From Thermococcus onnurineus NA1 (lineage in GTDB: Archaea; Methanobacteriota_B; Thermococci; Thermococcales; Thermococcaceae), in NCBI RefSeq assembly GCF_000018365.1, contig NC_011529.1, positions 930,001 through 994,000 of the forward strand: a DNA stretch of 64,000 nt, written 5' to 3'. The notes under the pieces were generated by a model that had not been told where the DNA came from, did no database searches, and was given only the letters and a program-made list of their open reading frames with translations. Numbering within the stretch: the stretch's first letter is position 1; each line of letters opens with the position of its first letter. The translations under genes and the position numbers were made by a program. This document shows, piece after piece, positions 34,342-42,859 of this stretch.

Positions 34342-35516
34342 CGCTGGCCGAGGTAGAGGGTGACAACGAGGTCGTTGCCCTCAATCCCCACTTCTATCCA
34401 CGCTGAAGCACTCTTTTCAAGGTGTTCTACAGTTTCTGAATCCAGTGTCATCCTTTCGAGGAGCCACTTCACATACTGTTCGTAGAATATGGGATGATAG
34501 TAATCGGCCAGATTGTAGAAGGTCGTGCTCCACATCCAGCCGGCCTTGTAACCTTCCGGAAGCTTGCCCTCGGAGATAAGCGAGAGAGAATTATCGGCGC
34601 CAATTCCAAAATCTTGGGCAAGTAGGTTCAGCATACCATAAGCCAGAGCCTTTGCGTCGTTCTCCGTCATGGTGTAGTCCTGTATGAGAAAGTCTTTTCC
34701 ACTCAAGACCCCGAGGGTCTTCACTTCAGCAAGGTTCTCTCCTAGCATTATCTCGTAAAGCGTTGCGTTGATTATTATGCTCCCATGCCTCTTCCAGTAG
34801 CGATAGTAGGAGCCGAGATCCATCGGGGGCAGATGCTGGTCAAGGACGAAGAACCAGCCGTCTATCCTTACAAGTGCCGCCGCATGGCCAAGGTCGGTAA
34901 GGTTTATCGCCATCGCGTAAACGGGGGTGTAGTTCATGGCCAAGAGCAGGGCGTCGGTGAGAACAGTGTAGTCAGTGCATATGCCCTTTCCCCTCATAAT
35001 CGTCTCATAGGGAGTCTGTATCGTGTTGTTCTGTCCCTCAACAACTTCCTGTCTTCCGTCAGGGTAAATGATAACCTTGGCAAAAGGCTCTTTGGCCTTC
35101 TCTCGGTCGTAGATTATCCATTGATCTTCCCAGTCAAGGACGTTCCAGGCACTCTGGACTAAATTTTCGCCTTTAAGCTTCTCCGCGAGTGGGGAGATAA
35201 CCTCAAGCTCCGGCCTGCTCAGCATGCAGGGAAGGGCGTCTTTGAGTATGTAGCGCCAGAGTATCCCTGAGCAGTTCAACTGGGCATCCTGACTTGGCAG
35301 GAGAACGGTTAAGTTGCCCCACTGAACTTCGGGATTCGTCCATGTCGCAGGAGACGTTGTTGTGGTTGTAGTGGTGGTCGGAGCGGGCGTGCTCCAGGTA
35401 GAAGTTGTTGGGGAATACGTGGAAGACGAAGTTTCGGTCTGCTGAACTACAGTGATACATCCTGAAACGAACACCATGAGCACGATTACCAGCGCGAAGA
35501 CTGCCCTTCTCATCAT
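34335..35516 (-). CDS. lipoprotein with transglutaminase-like fold
   Basis: A 393-residue exported protein. Residues 1-20 form a signal with a lipobox-like VSGC. Residues 25-60 form a Ser/Thr-rich, probably glycosylated stalk (many TTTTTT). Residues 60-390 contain a transglutaminase-like fold with the Cys-His-Asp triad plausible at GKGICTDYTVL, TDLGHAAALVRI and FFVLDQHLP. Such archaeal proteins are thought to act as peptidases or protein-crosslinking enzymes at the cell surface. The substrate is unknown. CCTTTATAAC on the minus strand, centred near 35545, is the likely TATA box. Confidence 0.8.
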   Translation of the reverse strand: MMRRAVFALVIVLMVFVSGCITVVQQTETSSSTYSPTTSTWSTPAPTTTTTTTTSPATWTNPEVQWGNLTVLLPSQDAQLNCSGILWRYILKDALPCMLSRPELEVISPLAEKLKGENLVQSAWNVLDWEDQWIIYDREKAKEPFAKVIIYPDGRQEVVEGQNNTIQTPYETIMRGKGICTDYTVLTDALLLAMNYTPVYAMAINLTDLGHAAALVRIDGWFFVLDQHLPPMDLGSYYRYWKRHGSIIINATLYEIMLGENLAEVKTLGVLSGKDFLIQDYTMTENDAKALAYGMLNLLAQDFGIGADNSLSLISEGKLPEGYKAGWMWSTTFYNLADYYHPIFYEQYVKWLLERMTLDSETVEHLEKSASAWIEVGIEGNDLVVTLYLGQRQ

Positions 35517-35580
35517 GACATAAAATCGTCAGTGAAAGTTATAAAGGAAACCTTCATGGAGCAACCTCTGCGCCAGTAAA

Positions 35581-35605
35581 CTTTGCAGGCAAAGTTTGAT
35601 CAAAG
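35581..35605. repeat. short palindromic repeat copy
   Basis: CTTTGCAGGCAAAG is an inverted repeat (6-bp arms), directly followed by TTTGATCAAA, a 10-bp palindrome. Related copies are at 31402-31427 and, in reverse orientation, around 31634-31656. The region 35517-35862 has no gene; besides this it holds AT-rich sequence, the repeat segment at 35728-35800 and two hairpins. Confidence 0.45.
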
Positions 35606-35727
35606 TTTTCTAACTGCGAGGATTGGCGAGAATGAGTTTGTATGTCCTCTACAATTAGCCGTGAATACATATTTCACTTAAAAACAACCTTTTATTGAGT
35701 TTCAGATTATTTTAGGCGTTCAAAGAA

Positions 35728-35800
35728 CGCCAGTAAGAGTGAAACCCTTTGAGGAGGCATTCAATTTAGAAGGGCATACGAGCTTTGATGAAACTTCAGC
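35728..35800. repeat. diverged copy of the 31576-31650 repeat
   Basis: Reads CGCCAGTAAGAGTGAAACCC, then GAGGAGGCATTCAATTTAG, then GGGCATACGAGCTTTGATG. It aligns with 31576-31650 (CCCACTAAAAAGTGAGCCC, then GAGGGCACTTCAAGAAG, then GTACGGGCTTTGATC). Both copies lie just 3' of a minus-strand tRNA gene. The frame is open here but has no start or ribosome site. Confidence 0.5.
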
Positions 35801-35841
35801 GGAGAACGAAGTTCTCCATGTGTTGGAGCGAAGCTCCAACA
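35801..35841. other. two tandem hairpins with GAA loops
   Basis: GGAGAAC-GAA-GTTCTCC at 35801-35817 and TGTTGGAGC-GAA-GCTCCAACA at 35821-35841 are perfect stems of 7 and 9 bp, each closing the same GAA triplet. They lie 22 bp beyond the 3' end of tRNA-Met (minus strand). They could be a processing or termination signal, or part of the repeat family. Confidence 0.6.
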
Positions 35842-35862
35842 TTGCTTGGCAGAAGTTTCTAA

Positions 35863-35970
35863 TGGTGCCGGGGCGGGGCTTTGAACCCCGGACCTCTCGG
35901 TTTCTCAGGCTCCCCCGAAGGGGAGCGGCCCTATGAGCCGAGCGCTCTGACCAGGCTAAGCTACCCCGGC
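35863..35970 (-). tRNA. elongator tRNA-Met (CAT) with a 30-nt intron
   Basis: Minus strand. The acceptor is GCCGGGG/CCCCGGC, the anticodon stem CTCGG/CCGAG, the anticodon CAT, the T arm CGGGG-TTCAAAG-CCCCG, discriminator A, and CCA is encoded. The intron is 35931-35902 on the minus strand (30 nt), inserted after position 37. The junction folds as a canonical bulge-helix-bulge: central helix CTCA/TGAG, 3-nt bulges TAG and AAA, then an inner GGC/GCC helix. The G1-C72 end argues for elongator rather than initiator Met. Confidence 0.94.
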
Positions 35971-36021
35971 ACAAGCGCCCGGGTTATACCTTTCGGGGGG
36001 TATTTTTAAATCTTTCGTTCA

Positions 36022-36630
36022 CTAGGCATAGCTGTAGGTCATTGCCACGAGTTTTTTCTTGAGTTTCTTGCCATAGTGGAGACCAAGCAGGATGCCAGTT
36101 ATGAGGCCTCCCAGGTGGGCATAGGCGTTTACTCCCGGAAACATGCTGTTTATCAGGAAGAGGATGAAAGCATTCACGAAGACACTCTGGATGTTGCCAC
36201 CGAGTATCCCCGATACCATTATCAGAACGCCTACGATTCCGAAGAGAGCCCCACTCGCGCCGGCGCTGATCGAGTTCGGCGGGAGGAGGAAGAGCGTGAC
36301 CAGATTACCGACAAGACCAGCGGCCAAGTAAGTAAAGACAAGAACCCTGCCCCCGAAAAGGCGTTCCAGCTGACTGCCAAGCATAAGGAGGAAGTACATG
36401 TTGAAGACTATGTGAAGTATTCCCACGTGAACGAACATGGCGGTGAAGAGCTGCCACCAAGCACCATTAAGGACTGCATAGTTCCACTGACCGATTCTGG
36501 CAAGAACCTCGATGCTGATGTCTATGGGGTTACCACTCAGTATGGCCTCGAAAATGTAAACGACAACGTTAATCACGAAGAGCGCCGTTGTGACCTTCCC
36601 GTATTTCATTGTGGAGCCTTTAAAGATCAT
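36022..36630 (-). CDS. rhomboid-family intramembrane serine protease
   Basis: A 202-residue six-helix membrane protein with the catalytic dyad in place: Ser in SAGASGALFGIVG and His in NAYAHLGGLITG. WWQLFTAMFVHVGILHIVFN is the conserved segment after the L1 loop. It cleaves substrates within the membrane; substrates are unknown. The ATG at 36630 overlaps the upstream phosphatase stop by 11 bp and has GGAGGAACTC upstream; an internal ATG at 36609 also fits the family N-terminus. It is the third gene of a DUF63-phosphatase-rhomboid unit. Confidence 0.9.
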   Translation of the reverse strand: MIFKGSTMKYGKVTTALFVINVVVYIFEAILSGNPIDISIEVLARIGQWNYAVLNGAWWQLFTAMFVHVGILHIVFNMYFLLMLGSQLERLFGGRVLVFTYLAAGLVGNLVTLFLLPPNSISAGASGALFGIVGVLIMVSGILGGNIQSVFVNAFILFLINSMFPGVNAYAHLGGLITGILLGLHYGKKLKKKLVAMTYSYA

Positions 36631-37402
36631 TGGCGAGTTCCTCCAGAATTAGGTCAAGTAAATATCTGTCATTCACAGCTATTAGATTGGTTGTCTCCGT
36701 GGCGCTGAGGTTGAGCTTGAGCTCGTTTCCCTTCTCATCCGTCACTATCGCGCCGGCTTCCCTTGCAATTATAACTCCCGCCGCTATGTCCGTTGGGCGA
36801 ACGTAATTCCTTATGTCGAGAACGCCGTCGAGAGCCCCCCTAGCGAGGTAAGTCAGCTCAACTGCTATAGCTCCAAGAACACGGACGCGTTTGACCTTCT
36901 TTATGAGGCGTATGCACCTTCCGCGCGTGTAGAAGCTCAGTGCTTCCTTTCCACGTTCCGGCTTTCTAACGTGTATCCTCTCTCCGTTCATGAAGGCGCC
37001 GTTTCCAGGAATGCCCTCATAGAAATGTTTGGTAACGAACTCATATATCGCACCATAGACCGGCTTTCTACCTGCAAAGACTGCAAAGCTGAAAGCAAAT
37101 ATAGGTATCCCCGCGGCGAAGTTGTAGGAGCCGTCTATGGGATCAACGACAACCGTGTAATCGCTCCCGTTGTCTATGAGTCCAACCTCCTCGCTCACGA
37201 CGTTGACGTCGAGGGGCTGCAGTCTGCTCAAGACGATGTCCTCGGCCACTTTGTCAACGTACTTAGTGACGTCACCGCTCACGTTAGTCCCAATAGTTTC
37301 CCCAGCCTTTGGGGTTCCAAAGAGGGGCATTACAACCTTCTCAACTTCCTTGGCCATCTCAATGGCCACTTCGTTCCAGGAGATCTCACCAAATTTTTCC
37401 AT
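36620..37402 (-). CDS. inositol monophosphatase / fructose-1,6-bisphosphatase family protein
   Basis: A 260-residue phosphatase with the metal-binding motifs EEVGL (motif 1 Glu), VVDPIDGSYNF (motif 2), and YVRPTDIAAGV (C-terminal Asp). Archaeal members hydrolyse both inositol 1-phosphate and fructose 1,6-bisphosphate (type IV FBPase), with Mg2+. It may feed di-myo-inositol phosphate synthesis or gluconeogenesis. The ATG at 37402 follows GGTGAT with 4-nt spacing. It lies 5 bp after the DUF63 gene and overlaps the rhomboid gene. An unusual feature is the PTDIA variant of the more common WDxAAG. Confidence 0.88.
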   Translation of the reverse strand: MEKFGEISWNEVAIEMAKEVEKVVMPLFGTPKAGETIGTNVSGDVTKYVDKVAEDIVLSRLQPLDVNVVSEEVGLIDNGSDYTVVVDPIDGSYNFAAGIPIFAFSFAVFAGRKPVYGAIYEFVTKHFYEGIPGNGAFMNGERIHVRKPERGKEALSFYTRGRCIRLIKKVKRVRVLGAIAVELTYLARGALDGVLDIRNYVRPTDIAAGVIIAREAGAIVTDEKGNELKLNLSATETTNLIAVNDRYLLDLILEELANDL

Positions 37403-37407
37403 ACGTA

Positions 37408-38217
37408 TCACCCCATCAGGGTTATCAACAGATTCCTAGTCCCGGGTCCAAAGCCAAGTATGAACATTGCGAGCTTGACGAAGTTTATCAGCTCCGGATC
37501 TTCATCCTTCATCTCCCTGTCGAGTATCCAGACTATTGGGAGCAGTATTAGGAGCTTCTCGGGATAAATCACCGCGGGAGTACCGGAGAACTCCATGAGT
37601 TTTCTGGCTAAAACGTGTTGCTCCCAGAAACCGAAGAACTGAATTCCCACGAAGGTAGTGGTCGCGTCGTAGAAGTGGGTGTAAAAGAGAAGCGAGTTGT
37701 CTCCCACAAGCTTGACCTTTTTCGAGAGCACCCATATGAATGCTTCCGCGGCGATAAGAATTGGCACGAAGTACTTGAAGACCTCCCACCTGAAGTTGAC
37801 CTTGTCTAGGTTTATCAGCAGTATAAAGACCAGTCCACCAAGGAGGACGTATCCGAAATCGCGGTAGAGGGGGTAAAACTTCTCCCCTGACCCAACGTGC
37901 CGCCAGACGACGTAGAGGGAAGCGAGGGCAAAGGCTGCGATGACGAAGTAGCCGCCTGGACTGACTGTCAAGTACGTCCTTGGGAGGATTCCCACATCTG
38001 TCATCGCCCTCATAAGCGGGCCGAGGATCATGTACGGAATCAGCGCCTTGAAAAAGTGCTCGTCTATTTTTATCCCCATCTTCTTCAGGAGCCTGTACAG
38101 CAGGAGGACGGCTATTCCAAGGATTATTGCATAAACGAATGTGTTGACGATGTTGTAGCCCTCGTTGTTGATTATAGGCTCGATGAAGTACCTGTAAAAG
38201 AACTCGTAGAGACCCAT
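37408..38217 (-). CDS. DUF63 family membrane protein
   Basis: A 269-residue archaeal membrane protein with about seven helices. MGLYEFFYRYFIEP at the start, ALIPYMILGPLMRAMTDVG, and FYDATTTFVGIQFFG are typical DUF63 segments. The ATG at 38217 follows GGTGGTCGA; the frame upstream to 38394 lies inside the divergent egsA gene and is rejected. Function is unknown. Conserved polar residues within helices (HFYDATTT) suggest transport or a membrane enzyme. Confidence 0.8.
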   Translation of the reverse strand: MGLYEFFYRYFIEPIINNEGYNIVNTFVYAIILGIAVLLLYRLLKKMGIKIDEHFFKALIPYMILGPLMRAMTDVGILPRTYLTVSPGGYFVIAAFALASLYVVWRHVGSGEKFYPLYRDFGYVLLGGLVFILLINLDKVNFRWEVFKYFVPILIAAEAFIWVLSKKVKLVGDNSLLFYTHFYDATTTFVGIQFFGFWEQHVLARKLMEFSGTPAVIYPEKLLILLPIVWILDREMKDEDPELINFVKLAMFILGFGPGTRNLLITLMG

Positions 38218-38246
38218 TCGACCACCATAGACGGTTGTTCCGATAG

Positions 38247-38259
38247 CCTTAAAGCTTTT
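38247..38259. promoter_or_regulatory. divergent TATA region between DUF63 gene and egsA
   Basis: CCTTAAAGCTTTT contains AAAGCTTT (8-bp palindrome, 38251-38258). It is about 33 bp from the DUF63 start on the minus strand and about 38 bp from egsA on the plus strand, so it can serve both. Confidence 0.5.
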
Positions 38260-38290
38260 CCCACTATAGTTCCTACGGACGGTGATGGGG

Positions 38291-39331
38291 ATGCACTTAA
38301 TGCAGCTGCCGCGGGAAGTGTTGCTGGGCGAGAACCTCAAGGGAGAAGTCGTTAACGTTGCAAAGAGGCTGAGTCTTGGCGAGAGGGCTCTCATACTCTA
38401 CGGCCCAAAGACTAAGGAAATCGCCGGGAAGGACGTCGAGAAAAACCTAAAGGAGGCCTTCGAGGTTAGTTCGCTCATCGTAAGAGATGCCACAATGGGC
38501 GAGGTTGAAAGAACGCTGGATAAAATAAGGGACGAAAACGTTAACTGGCTCATAGCCGTTGGCGGCGGGAGTATAATAGACGTCGCCAAGCTAGCATCCT
38601 TCAAGGCGAGTATCCCGTTCATCAGCTTTCCAACCACAGCTTCCCACGATGGGATAGCAAGCGCTAACGCCTCGATAAAGGATTTGGGGGCGAAGACCTC
38701 TATCAAAGCTATTCCCCCGATAGCAGTCATAGCCGACGTTGAGGTTATCAAAACCGCCCCGTACCGCTATTTAGCGGCCGGCGTCGGAGACATAATCTCG
38801 AACTTCACCGCTGTAAAGGACTGGCAACTGGCTCACAGAATAAGGGGCGAGTACTACAGCGAATACGCTGCCTCCTTAAGTCTGATGAGCGCCAAAATGG
38901 TGATAAGGAATGCTGATATCATACGGCTCGGCAACGAGGATAGCGTGAGAAAGGTCATAAAGGGTTTAATCTCGAGCGGCGTTGCTATGAGCATAGCCGG
39001 TTCCTCACGGCCGGCAAGCGGCGCTGAGCACCTATTCAGCCACGCGCTCGACATCATAGCGCCAAAACCGGCTCTGCATGGCGAACAGTGCGGAGTAGGG
39101 ACCATAATAGTGGCCTACCTTCATGGCCTTAGATGGGAGAAAATTAGGGAAACCTTAAAGAAGGTGGGAGCACCAACTAACGCATATGAGTTGGGAATTG
39201 ACCCCGAGTATATCATCGAGGCGCTCACGATTGCTCACACGATAAGGCCAGAGCGCTATACAATCTTCGGAAAGGATGGCCTGACGAGGGAGGCAGCCGA
39301 AAAGGCCGCTAAAATCACAGGAGTCATCTAA
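38291..39331 (+). CDS. egsA: sn-glycerol-1-phosphate dehydrogenase
   Basis: A 346-residue NAD(P)-dependent enzyme of the iron/zinc alcohol-dehydrogenase-like family. It reduces dihydroxyacetone phosphate to sn-glycerol 1-phosphate, the archaeal lipid backbone. GGGSIIDVAK (about 94-103) is the cofactor loop, SFPTTASHDGIASANAS the phosphate-binding loop, and GAEHLFSHALD with HGEQCGVG supply the metal-binding histidines. ATG 38291 follows GGTGATGGGG. The next pathway enzyme, GGGP synthase, is in the same window at 51227. Confidence 0.95.
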   Translation: MHLMQLPREVLLGENLKGEVVNVAKRLSLGERALILYGPKTKEIAGKDVEKNLKEAFEVSSLIVRDATMGEVERTLDKIRDENVNWLIAVGGGSIIDVAKLASFKASIPFISFPTTASHDGIASANASIKDLGAKTSIKAIPPIAVIADVEVIKTAPYRYLAAGVGDIISNFTAVKDWQLAHRIRGEYYSEYAASLSLMSAKMVIRNADIIRLGNEDSVRKVIKGLISSGVAMSIAGSSRPASGAEHLFSHALDIIAPKPALHGEQCGVGTIIVAYLHGLRWEKIRETLKKVGAPTNAYELGIDPEYIIEALTIAHTIRPERYTIFGKDGLTREAAEKAAKITGVI

Positions 39332-39358
39332 GGATCATCATTCATGGAGGTGTTTGGA

Positions 39359-39793
39359 ATGGCAATAATCACGTTAGTCGGAGAAAAACTGGCAAGGCCT
39401 GGGGTTGAATTCATATATTACGGCCCAGCAGAACCGTGCAGGACCTGTAAGCTCGCAGGGGTCTGCGTTGGAAACCTCGAACCAGGAAGGCGCTACAAGA
39501 TTCTGCGCGTAAGGAGCATGCCCTCGCACTCCTGCCCTCTCCACGAGGGCAAGGTCAGGGTCGTCGAGGTTGTGGAGCCTTCAATCGAGGTAGCCATCGA
39601 ACCAAGGCTGGCCATAGCGGGTTCTGTGATAAAGCTGAGCTTCGTGGACTGCAGTGACCCGGAGAAACGTGACCTGTTCCGTCCGGAGGGGCTCTTCGAG
39701 GGCGACAGCGTCAAAATCATAGAAATCCTCGGCGATGTGGAGTGCAACGGAAGAACCTACAAGCTCGTCAAAGTAATGAGGAAAAAGGAGTGA
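39359..39793 (+). CDS. UPF0179 family protein
   Basis: A 144-residue archaeal protein with a conserved cysteine cluster near the N-terminus ([13 protein letters not shown]) and further cysteines in [10 protein letters not shown] and [10 protein letters not shown]. These four to six cysteines could bind zinc or an iron-sulfur cluster. The family has no assigned activity. ATG 39359 follows GGAGGTG; an upstream ATG at 39344 overlaps that site. It lies 27 bp after egsA on the same strand. Confidence 0.82.
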   Translation: MAIITLVGEKLARPGVEFIYYGPAEPCRTCKLAGVCVGNLEPGRRYKILRVRSMPSHSCPLHEGKVRVVEVVEPSIEVAIEPRLAIAGSVIKLSFVDCSDPEKRDLFRPEGLFEGDSVKIIEILGDVECNGRTYKLVKVMRKKE

Positions 39794-39802
39794 CGCCCTC
39801 TT

Positions 39803-40804
39803 CTATTCTTTTTCTACTTCTGCAAACGCTATCAACTCTTCTCCTCCTGTTTTGATCCTGTACGCCCTGAGCTCTCCATTAAGAAATGCTTTTATCGCCG
39901 TCATCATCTTCTCACGCCTCCTTAAAAGTTCATGTGCTTCTTCGACACTCACCGCTTTGAACCTCAGCCTCTCACCCGGTCTGCTCTGAGCTACCAGCGG
40001 AACCTCAACCCGAGCAACGACCCCTATCTTCGCGTAGCCGCCAGTGGTTTGGGCATCGGCCATCATGATTATCGGCTTCCCGTTTGCCGGAACCTGAATT
40101 GAGCCGATTGGAACGGCGTCCGTTACGATGTCGGCTCCTTTTTCCGAGTGCTCTATCGCCGGTCCGTCGAGGCGGTAGCCCATCCTGTCGGATTCGGGGG
40201 TCACCGTGTAGGTCTCGCTCAGAAAGGTTTCTATTCCGTGTTCGGTAAAGTGGTCAAGATTCGGCCCGAGGATTACGCGGATAACTTTCTCCTTTGCCAA
40301 ATAATCGGGCCTCAGCTCCCGGGGAAGAACTCTACCTTCCTTACCCGTTAGCAGGACGTATCCGAGCGTTAGCCTATCGCCTGCCTTTAAGGGCCTGCCA
40401 AGGCCCGCCCGCGTATAGGTCGCGCAGCTGCCGAGGAGCCTTTCGCACTTAATCCCTCCAGCGAAAGCGATATAGCCGTATAGACCGCTCCTCAGCGTTC
40501 CAACTTCTAGAACATCGCCGCGCTTTGCCCAGTAACTCCTCCAGGGTTCTATGGGAACGCCGTTGAGCTTAACCCCCACGTCCCCAGCGATGACAAAGAC
40601 AGCCGAAGCGTTGAAGCGGATGGTTGGGCCTGCAAGGAGGAACTCAAGAACCGGGGCGTTGTCCGGGTTGCCAACTATGTAGTTGGCTAGCCTCGCGCTC
40701 ACTTCGTCCATGACGCCGCTTACTGGGACGCCAAGCTTTCTGTAGCCGGTTCTGCCAAGATCTTGGACGGTTAGGAGCGAGGGGACTTGGAGAAGCTCAA
40801 TCAT
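39803..40804 (-). CDS. pxpC: 5-oxoprolinase subunit C (KipA / biotin-dependent carboxyltransferase-like)
   Basis: A 333-residue protein of the KipA/AHS2 family: LLTVQDLGRTGYRKLGVPVSG at the start is split here as LLTVQDLGR then KLGVPVSGVMD. GPNLDHFTEHGIE and TPESDRMGYRLDG are further hallmarks. With PxpB and PxpA it forms the prokaryotic ATP-dependent 5-oxoprolinase that opens pyroglutamate to glutamate. The ATG at 40804 overlaps the pxpB stop by 8 bp. It is the last gene of pxpA-pxpB-pxpC. Confidence 0.92.
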   Translation of the reverse strand: MIELLQVPSLLTVQDLGRTGYRKLGVPVSGVMDEVSARLANYIVGNPDNAPVLEFLLAGPTIRFNASAVFVIAGDVGVKLNGVPIEPWRSYWAKRGDVLEVGTLRSGLYGYIAFAGGIKCERLLGSCATYTRAGLGRPLKAGDRLTLGYVLLTGKEGRVLPRELRPDYLAKEKVIRVILGPNLDHFTEHGIETFLSETYTVTPESDRMGYRLDGPAIEHSEKGADIVTDAVPIGSIQVPANGKPIIMMADAQTTGGYAKIGVVARVEVPLVAQSRPGERLRFKAVSVEEAHELLRRREKMMTAIKAFLNGELRAYRIKTGGEELIAFAEVEKE

Positions 40805-41483
40805 TGTCCTGACCCCCTCTGTAAAGCTCCCAGAACTCCTCCTCACTTATCGGCACAAACTTCACGTAGTCGCCAGGCTGGAGGAGCGTCGGTGGGTCTT
40901 TCCTTGGATCAAAAAGCTTCAGAGGAGTTCTGCCGATAAGCCGCCAGCCACCGGGACTTTCGAGGGGATATATGCCCGTCTGCTTTCCAGCTATGCCCAC
41001 GCTTCCGGCGGGAACTTTCAGCCTCGGTTTTTCCAAGCGGGGGGTGGCTATCTTCTCGTCCATTCCACCCAGATAGGCAAAGCCTGGGGTGAAGCCTAGC
41101 ATGTAGACCCTGTACAAAGGCTTCGAGTGGATATCGATGACGTCATCCACGCTGAGGCCATTGTATTGAGCGACGAACTCGATGTCAGGCCCGAATTCAC
41201 CGCCGTAAACCGTTGGAATCTCGACTATTCTCGACTTCTCCTCATCAGGCTCAGCGGAGAGGAAATGTTTCACTGCCTCGGCGACCTCGGTATAGCTCAC
41301 CATGAACGGATCGTAGTAGACGTAAACGGTTGAGTAAGTTGGGACAACCTCGATGAGCCACTGAGGACTAGCTTCTTCGATGGCTCTCGCCACGGCGTGG
41401 ACTTTTCTGTTTACATTCTCATCTATTACCTCGCCGAAGGAGATAACAAGCGCTGAGTCGCCGGCTGGTTTGAACTCGACCAT
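40797..41483 (-). CDS. pxpB: 5-oxoprolinase subunit B (KipI family)
   Basis: A 228-residue AHS1/KipI protein: PAGDSALVISFG at the start, YMLGFTPGFAYLGGMD in the middle, VPAGSVGIAGKQTGIYP and GGWRLIGRTP as conserved C-terminal motifs. It forms the PxpBC complex with PxpC. It starts 4 bp after pxpA. Confidence 0.93.
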   Translation of the reverse strand: MVEFKPAGDSALVISFGEVIDENVNRKVHAVARAIEEASPQWLIEVVPTYSTVYVYYDPFMVSYTEVAEAVKHFLSAEPDEEKSRIVEIPTVYGGEFGPDIEFVAQYNGLSVDDVIDIHSKPLYRVYMLGFTPGFAYLGGMDEKIATPRLEKPRLKVPAGSVGIAGKQTGIYPLESPGGWRLIGRTPLKLFDPRKDPPTLLQPGDYVKFVPISEEEFWELYRGGQDND

Positions 41484-41487
41484 GCTC

Positions 41488-42255
41488 TCACCTTATGAAC
41501 TCACCCATAGGCACTACATTGATGCCCTCATCTTCGAGGACGCGCCTGATATAAGCTGCTATCTCCACTGCCTTCGGGTTGTCTCCATGGACACAGATTG
41601 TGTCGGCTCTGAGCTCGATCCACTCCCCGTTGATGGCCTTAACGCCGCCGTCCTTCACCATAGAGACAACGCGCTCGGCTATGAGCTCTTTGTCGTGTAT
41701 TACCGCCCCGGGCTTCCCCCTTAGAACAAGCGTACCGTCCGGGTTATAGGCTCTGTCGGCGAAGACCTCATGGGCAACCTTTAGTCCCATCTCCTCGGCA
41801 ATCTCTGCCGGTCTTGAGCCGGAGAGCATCACGAAAATAATCCTTCTGTCGAAGTCGGTGATTCCCTCAATCACGGCCCTTGCGAGCTCTTCATCCTTCA
41901 CGAGGGCATTGTAAAGGGCACCGTGGGGCTTGACGTGCTGGAGTTCCATCCCCTCAGCCTTTGTGAAGGCGTGAAGCGCACCTATCTGGTAGAGAATGTA
42001 GTTCCTCGCCTCTTCAGGAGTCAGCTTCATGTATCTCCTCCCGAAGCCAAGCAAATCTGGATAACCCGGATGCGCTCCAACGGCAACACCCTTCTCCTTC
42101 GCAAGTCTGACAGTCTTCCTCATGACGAGCGGGTCTCCCGCATGCCAGCCAGTGGCAACGTTAGCGCTGGTAATGTATTTCATGACTTCCTCATCGAGAC
42201 CAAGTTTATAGCGGCCGAAGCTCTCACCCAGGTCCGAGTTCAGGTCAACCTTCAC
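41488..42255 (-). CDS. pxpA: 5-oxoprolinase subunit A (LamB/YcsF family)
   Basis: A 255-residue LamB/YcsF protein with [17 protein letters not shown] at the N-terminus, [28 protein letters not shown], and [10 protein letters not shown] as signatures; the conserved Asp and His residues fit a metal-dependent carbohydrate-esterase-like barrel. GTG at 42255 is preferred because GGTGGTGA precedes it and the length matches Pyrococcus homologues as I recall; GTG codons at 42261 and 42264 are alternatives. The ATP-dependent ring opening needs all three Pxp proteins. It is divergent from nob1. Confidence 0.92.
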   Translation of the reverse strand: MKVDLNSDLGESFGRYKLGLDEEVMKYITSANVATGWHAGDPLVMRKTVRLAKEKGVAVGAHPGYPDLLGFGRRYMKLTPEEARNYILYQIGALHAFTKAEGMELQHVKPHGALYNALVKDEELARAVIEGITDFDRRIIFVMLSGSRPAEIAEEMGLKVAHEVFADRAYNPDGTLVLRGKPGAVIHDKELIAERVVSMVKDGGVKAINGEWIELRADTICVHGDNPKAVEIAAYIRRVLEDEGINVVPMGEFIR

Positions 42256-42315
42256 CTTCACCACCGGGGTTCATTTCGACCCAAATCTAAAAAAGGGTTT
42301 CCACGAGTTAAGAAC

Positions 42316-42801
42316 ATGTTCGTGATAGATGCCGCGATATTCATCCAGGGGGTTGACGTCGAAGGCGTAACTACCCCCAAGGTGGTGGAGGAGGTTAAAG
42401 ACCCCGAGTCAAGGCTCTTTTTGGAGGGCCTGATTAACGCAGGGAAGGTTAGAGTGCTGACGCCTTCACGCGAGAGCATTGAGACCGTTAAGGAAGCGGC
42501 CAAAAGAACCGGCGAGCTCGGAGAACTGAGCGAAGCAGATATAGAAATCCTCGCCTTGGCTTACGAGCTTAAGGGAACGCTCTTCACTGACGACTATAAC
42601 CTCCAGAACATCGCAAGGGTTCTTGGGATAGAGTTCAAGACCCTTAAGCGCGGAATAAAGAAGGTCATCCGCTGGAACTACGTCTGCATCGGCTGCGGAA
42701 GGAAGTTCAAGAGCGAACCTCCTGACGGAATCTGTCCAGATTGTGGGAGCCCCGTGAGGCTCATTCCAAGAAAGCGCCCGAGGAGGCGTCGGCGCTCATA
42801 G
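42316..42801 (+). CDS. nob1: Nob1-type endoribonuclease (PIN domain with zinc ribbon)
   Basis: A 161-residue protein. The PIN domain (1-115) has the acidic residues in [24 protein letters not shown] and [13 protein letters not shown] zinc ribbon follows with CIGCGRKF...CPDCG, and the end is very basic ([10 protein letters not shown]). Nob1 cleaves the 3' end of precursor 16S rRNA during small-subunit maturation. ATG 42316 fits the family start, and AATCTAAAAAAG about 25 bp upstream suggests a leaderless mRNA. A box C/D sRNA lies convergent just downstream. Confidence 0.92.
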   Translation: MFVIDAAIFIQGVDVEGVTTPKVVEEVKDPESRLFLEGLINAGKVRVLTPSRESIETVKEAAKRTGELGELSEADIEILALAYELKGTLFTDDYNLQNIARVLGIEFKTLKRGIKKVIRWNYVCIGCGRKFKSEPPDGICPDCGSPVRLIPRKRPRRRRRS

Positions 42802-42843
42802 GGTATATCATCGGTTCTCCTCATCCCGTCTTGGATTCGTCAC

Positions 42844-42859
42844 CCGCCTCCCCAGGCGG
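42844..42859. other. GC-rich hairpin between nob1 and the C/D sRNA
   Basis: CCGCCT-CCCC-AGGCGG (6-bp stem, 4-nt loop) at the point where the plus-strand nob1 transcript and the minus-strand sRNA converge. It may be a bidirectional processing or stop signal. Confidence 0.45.

Noticed and set aside
42800-42843. A second box C/D sRNA on the minus strand (GTGACGA, then a 12-nt spacer, then ATGA)
   Set aside because: The C box is non-canonical, the second half has wrong spacing and it overlaps the nob1 end; not enough to call.
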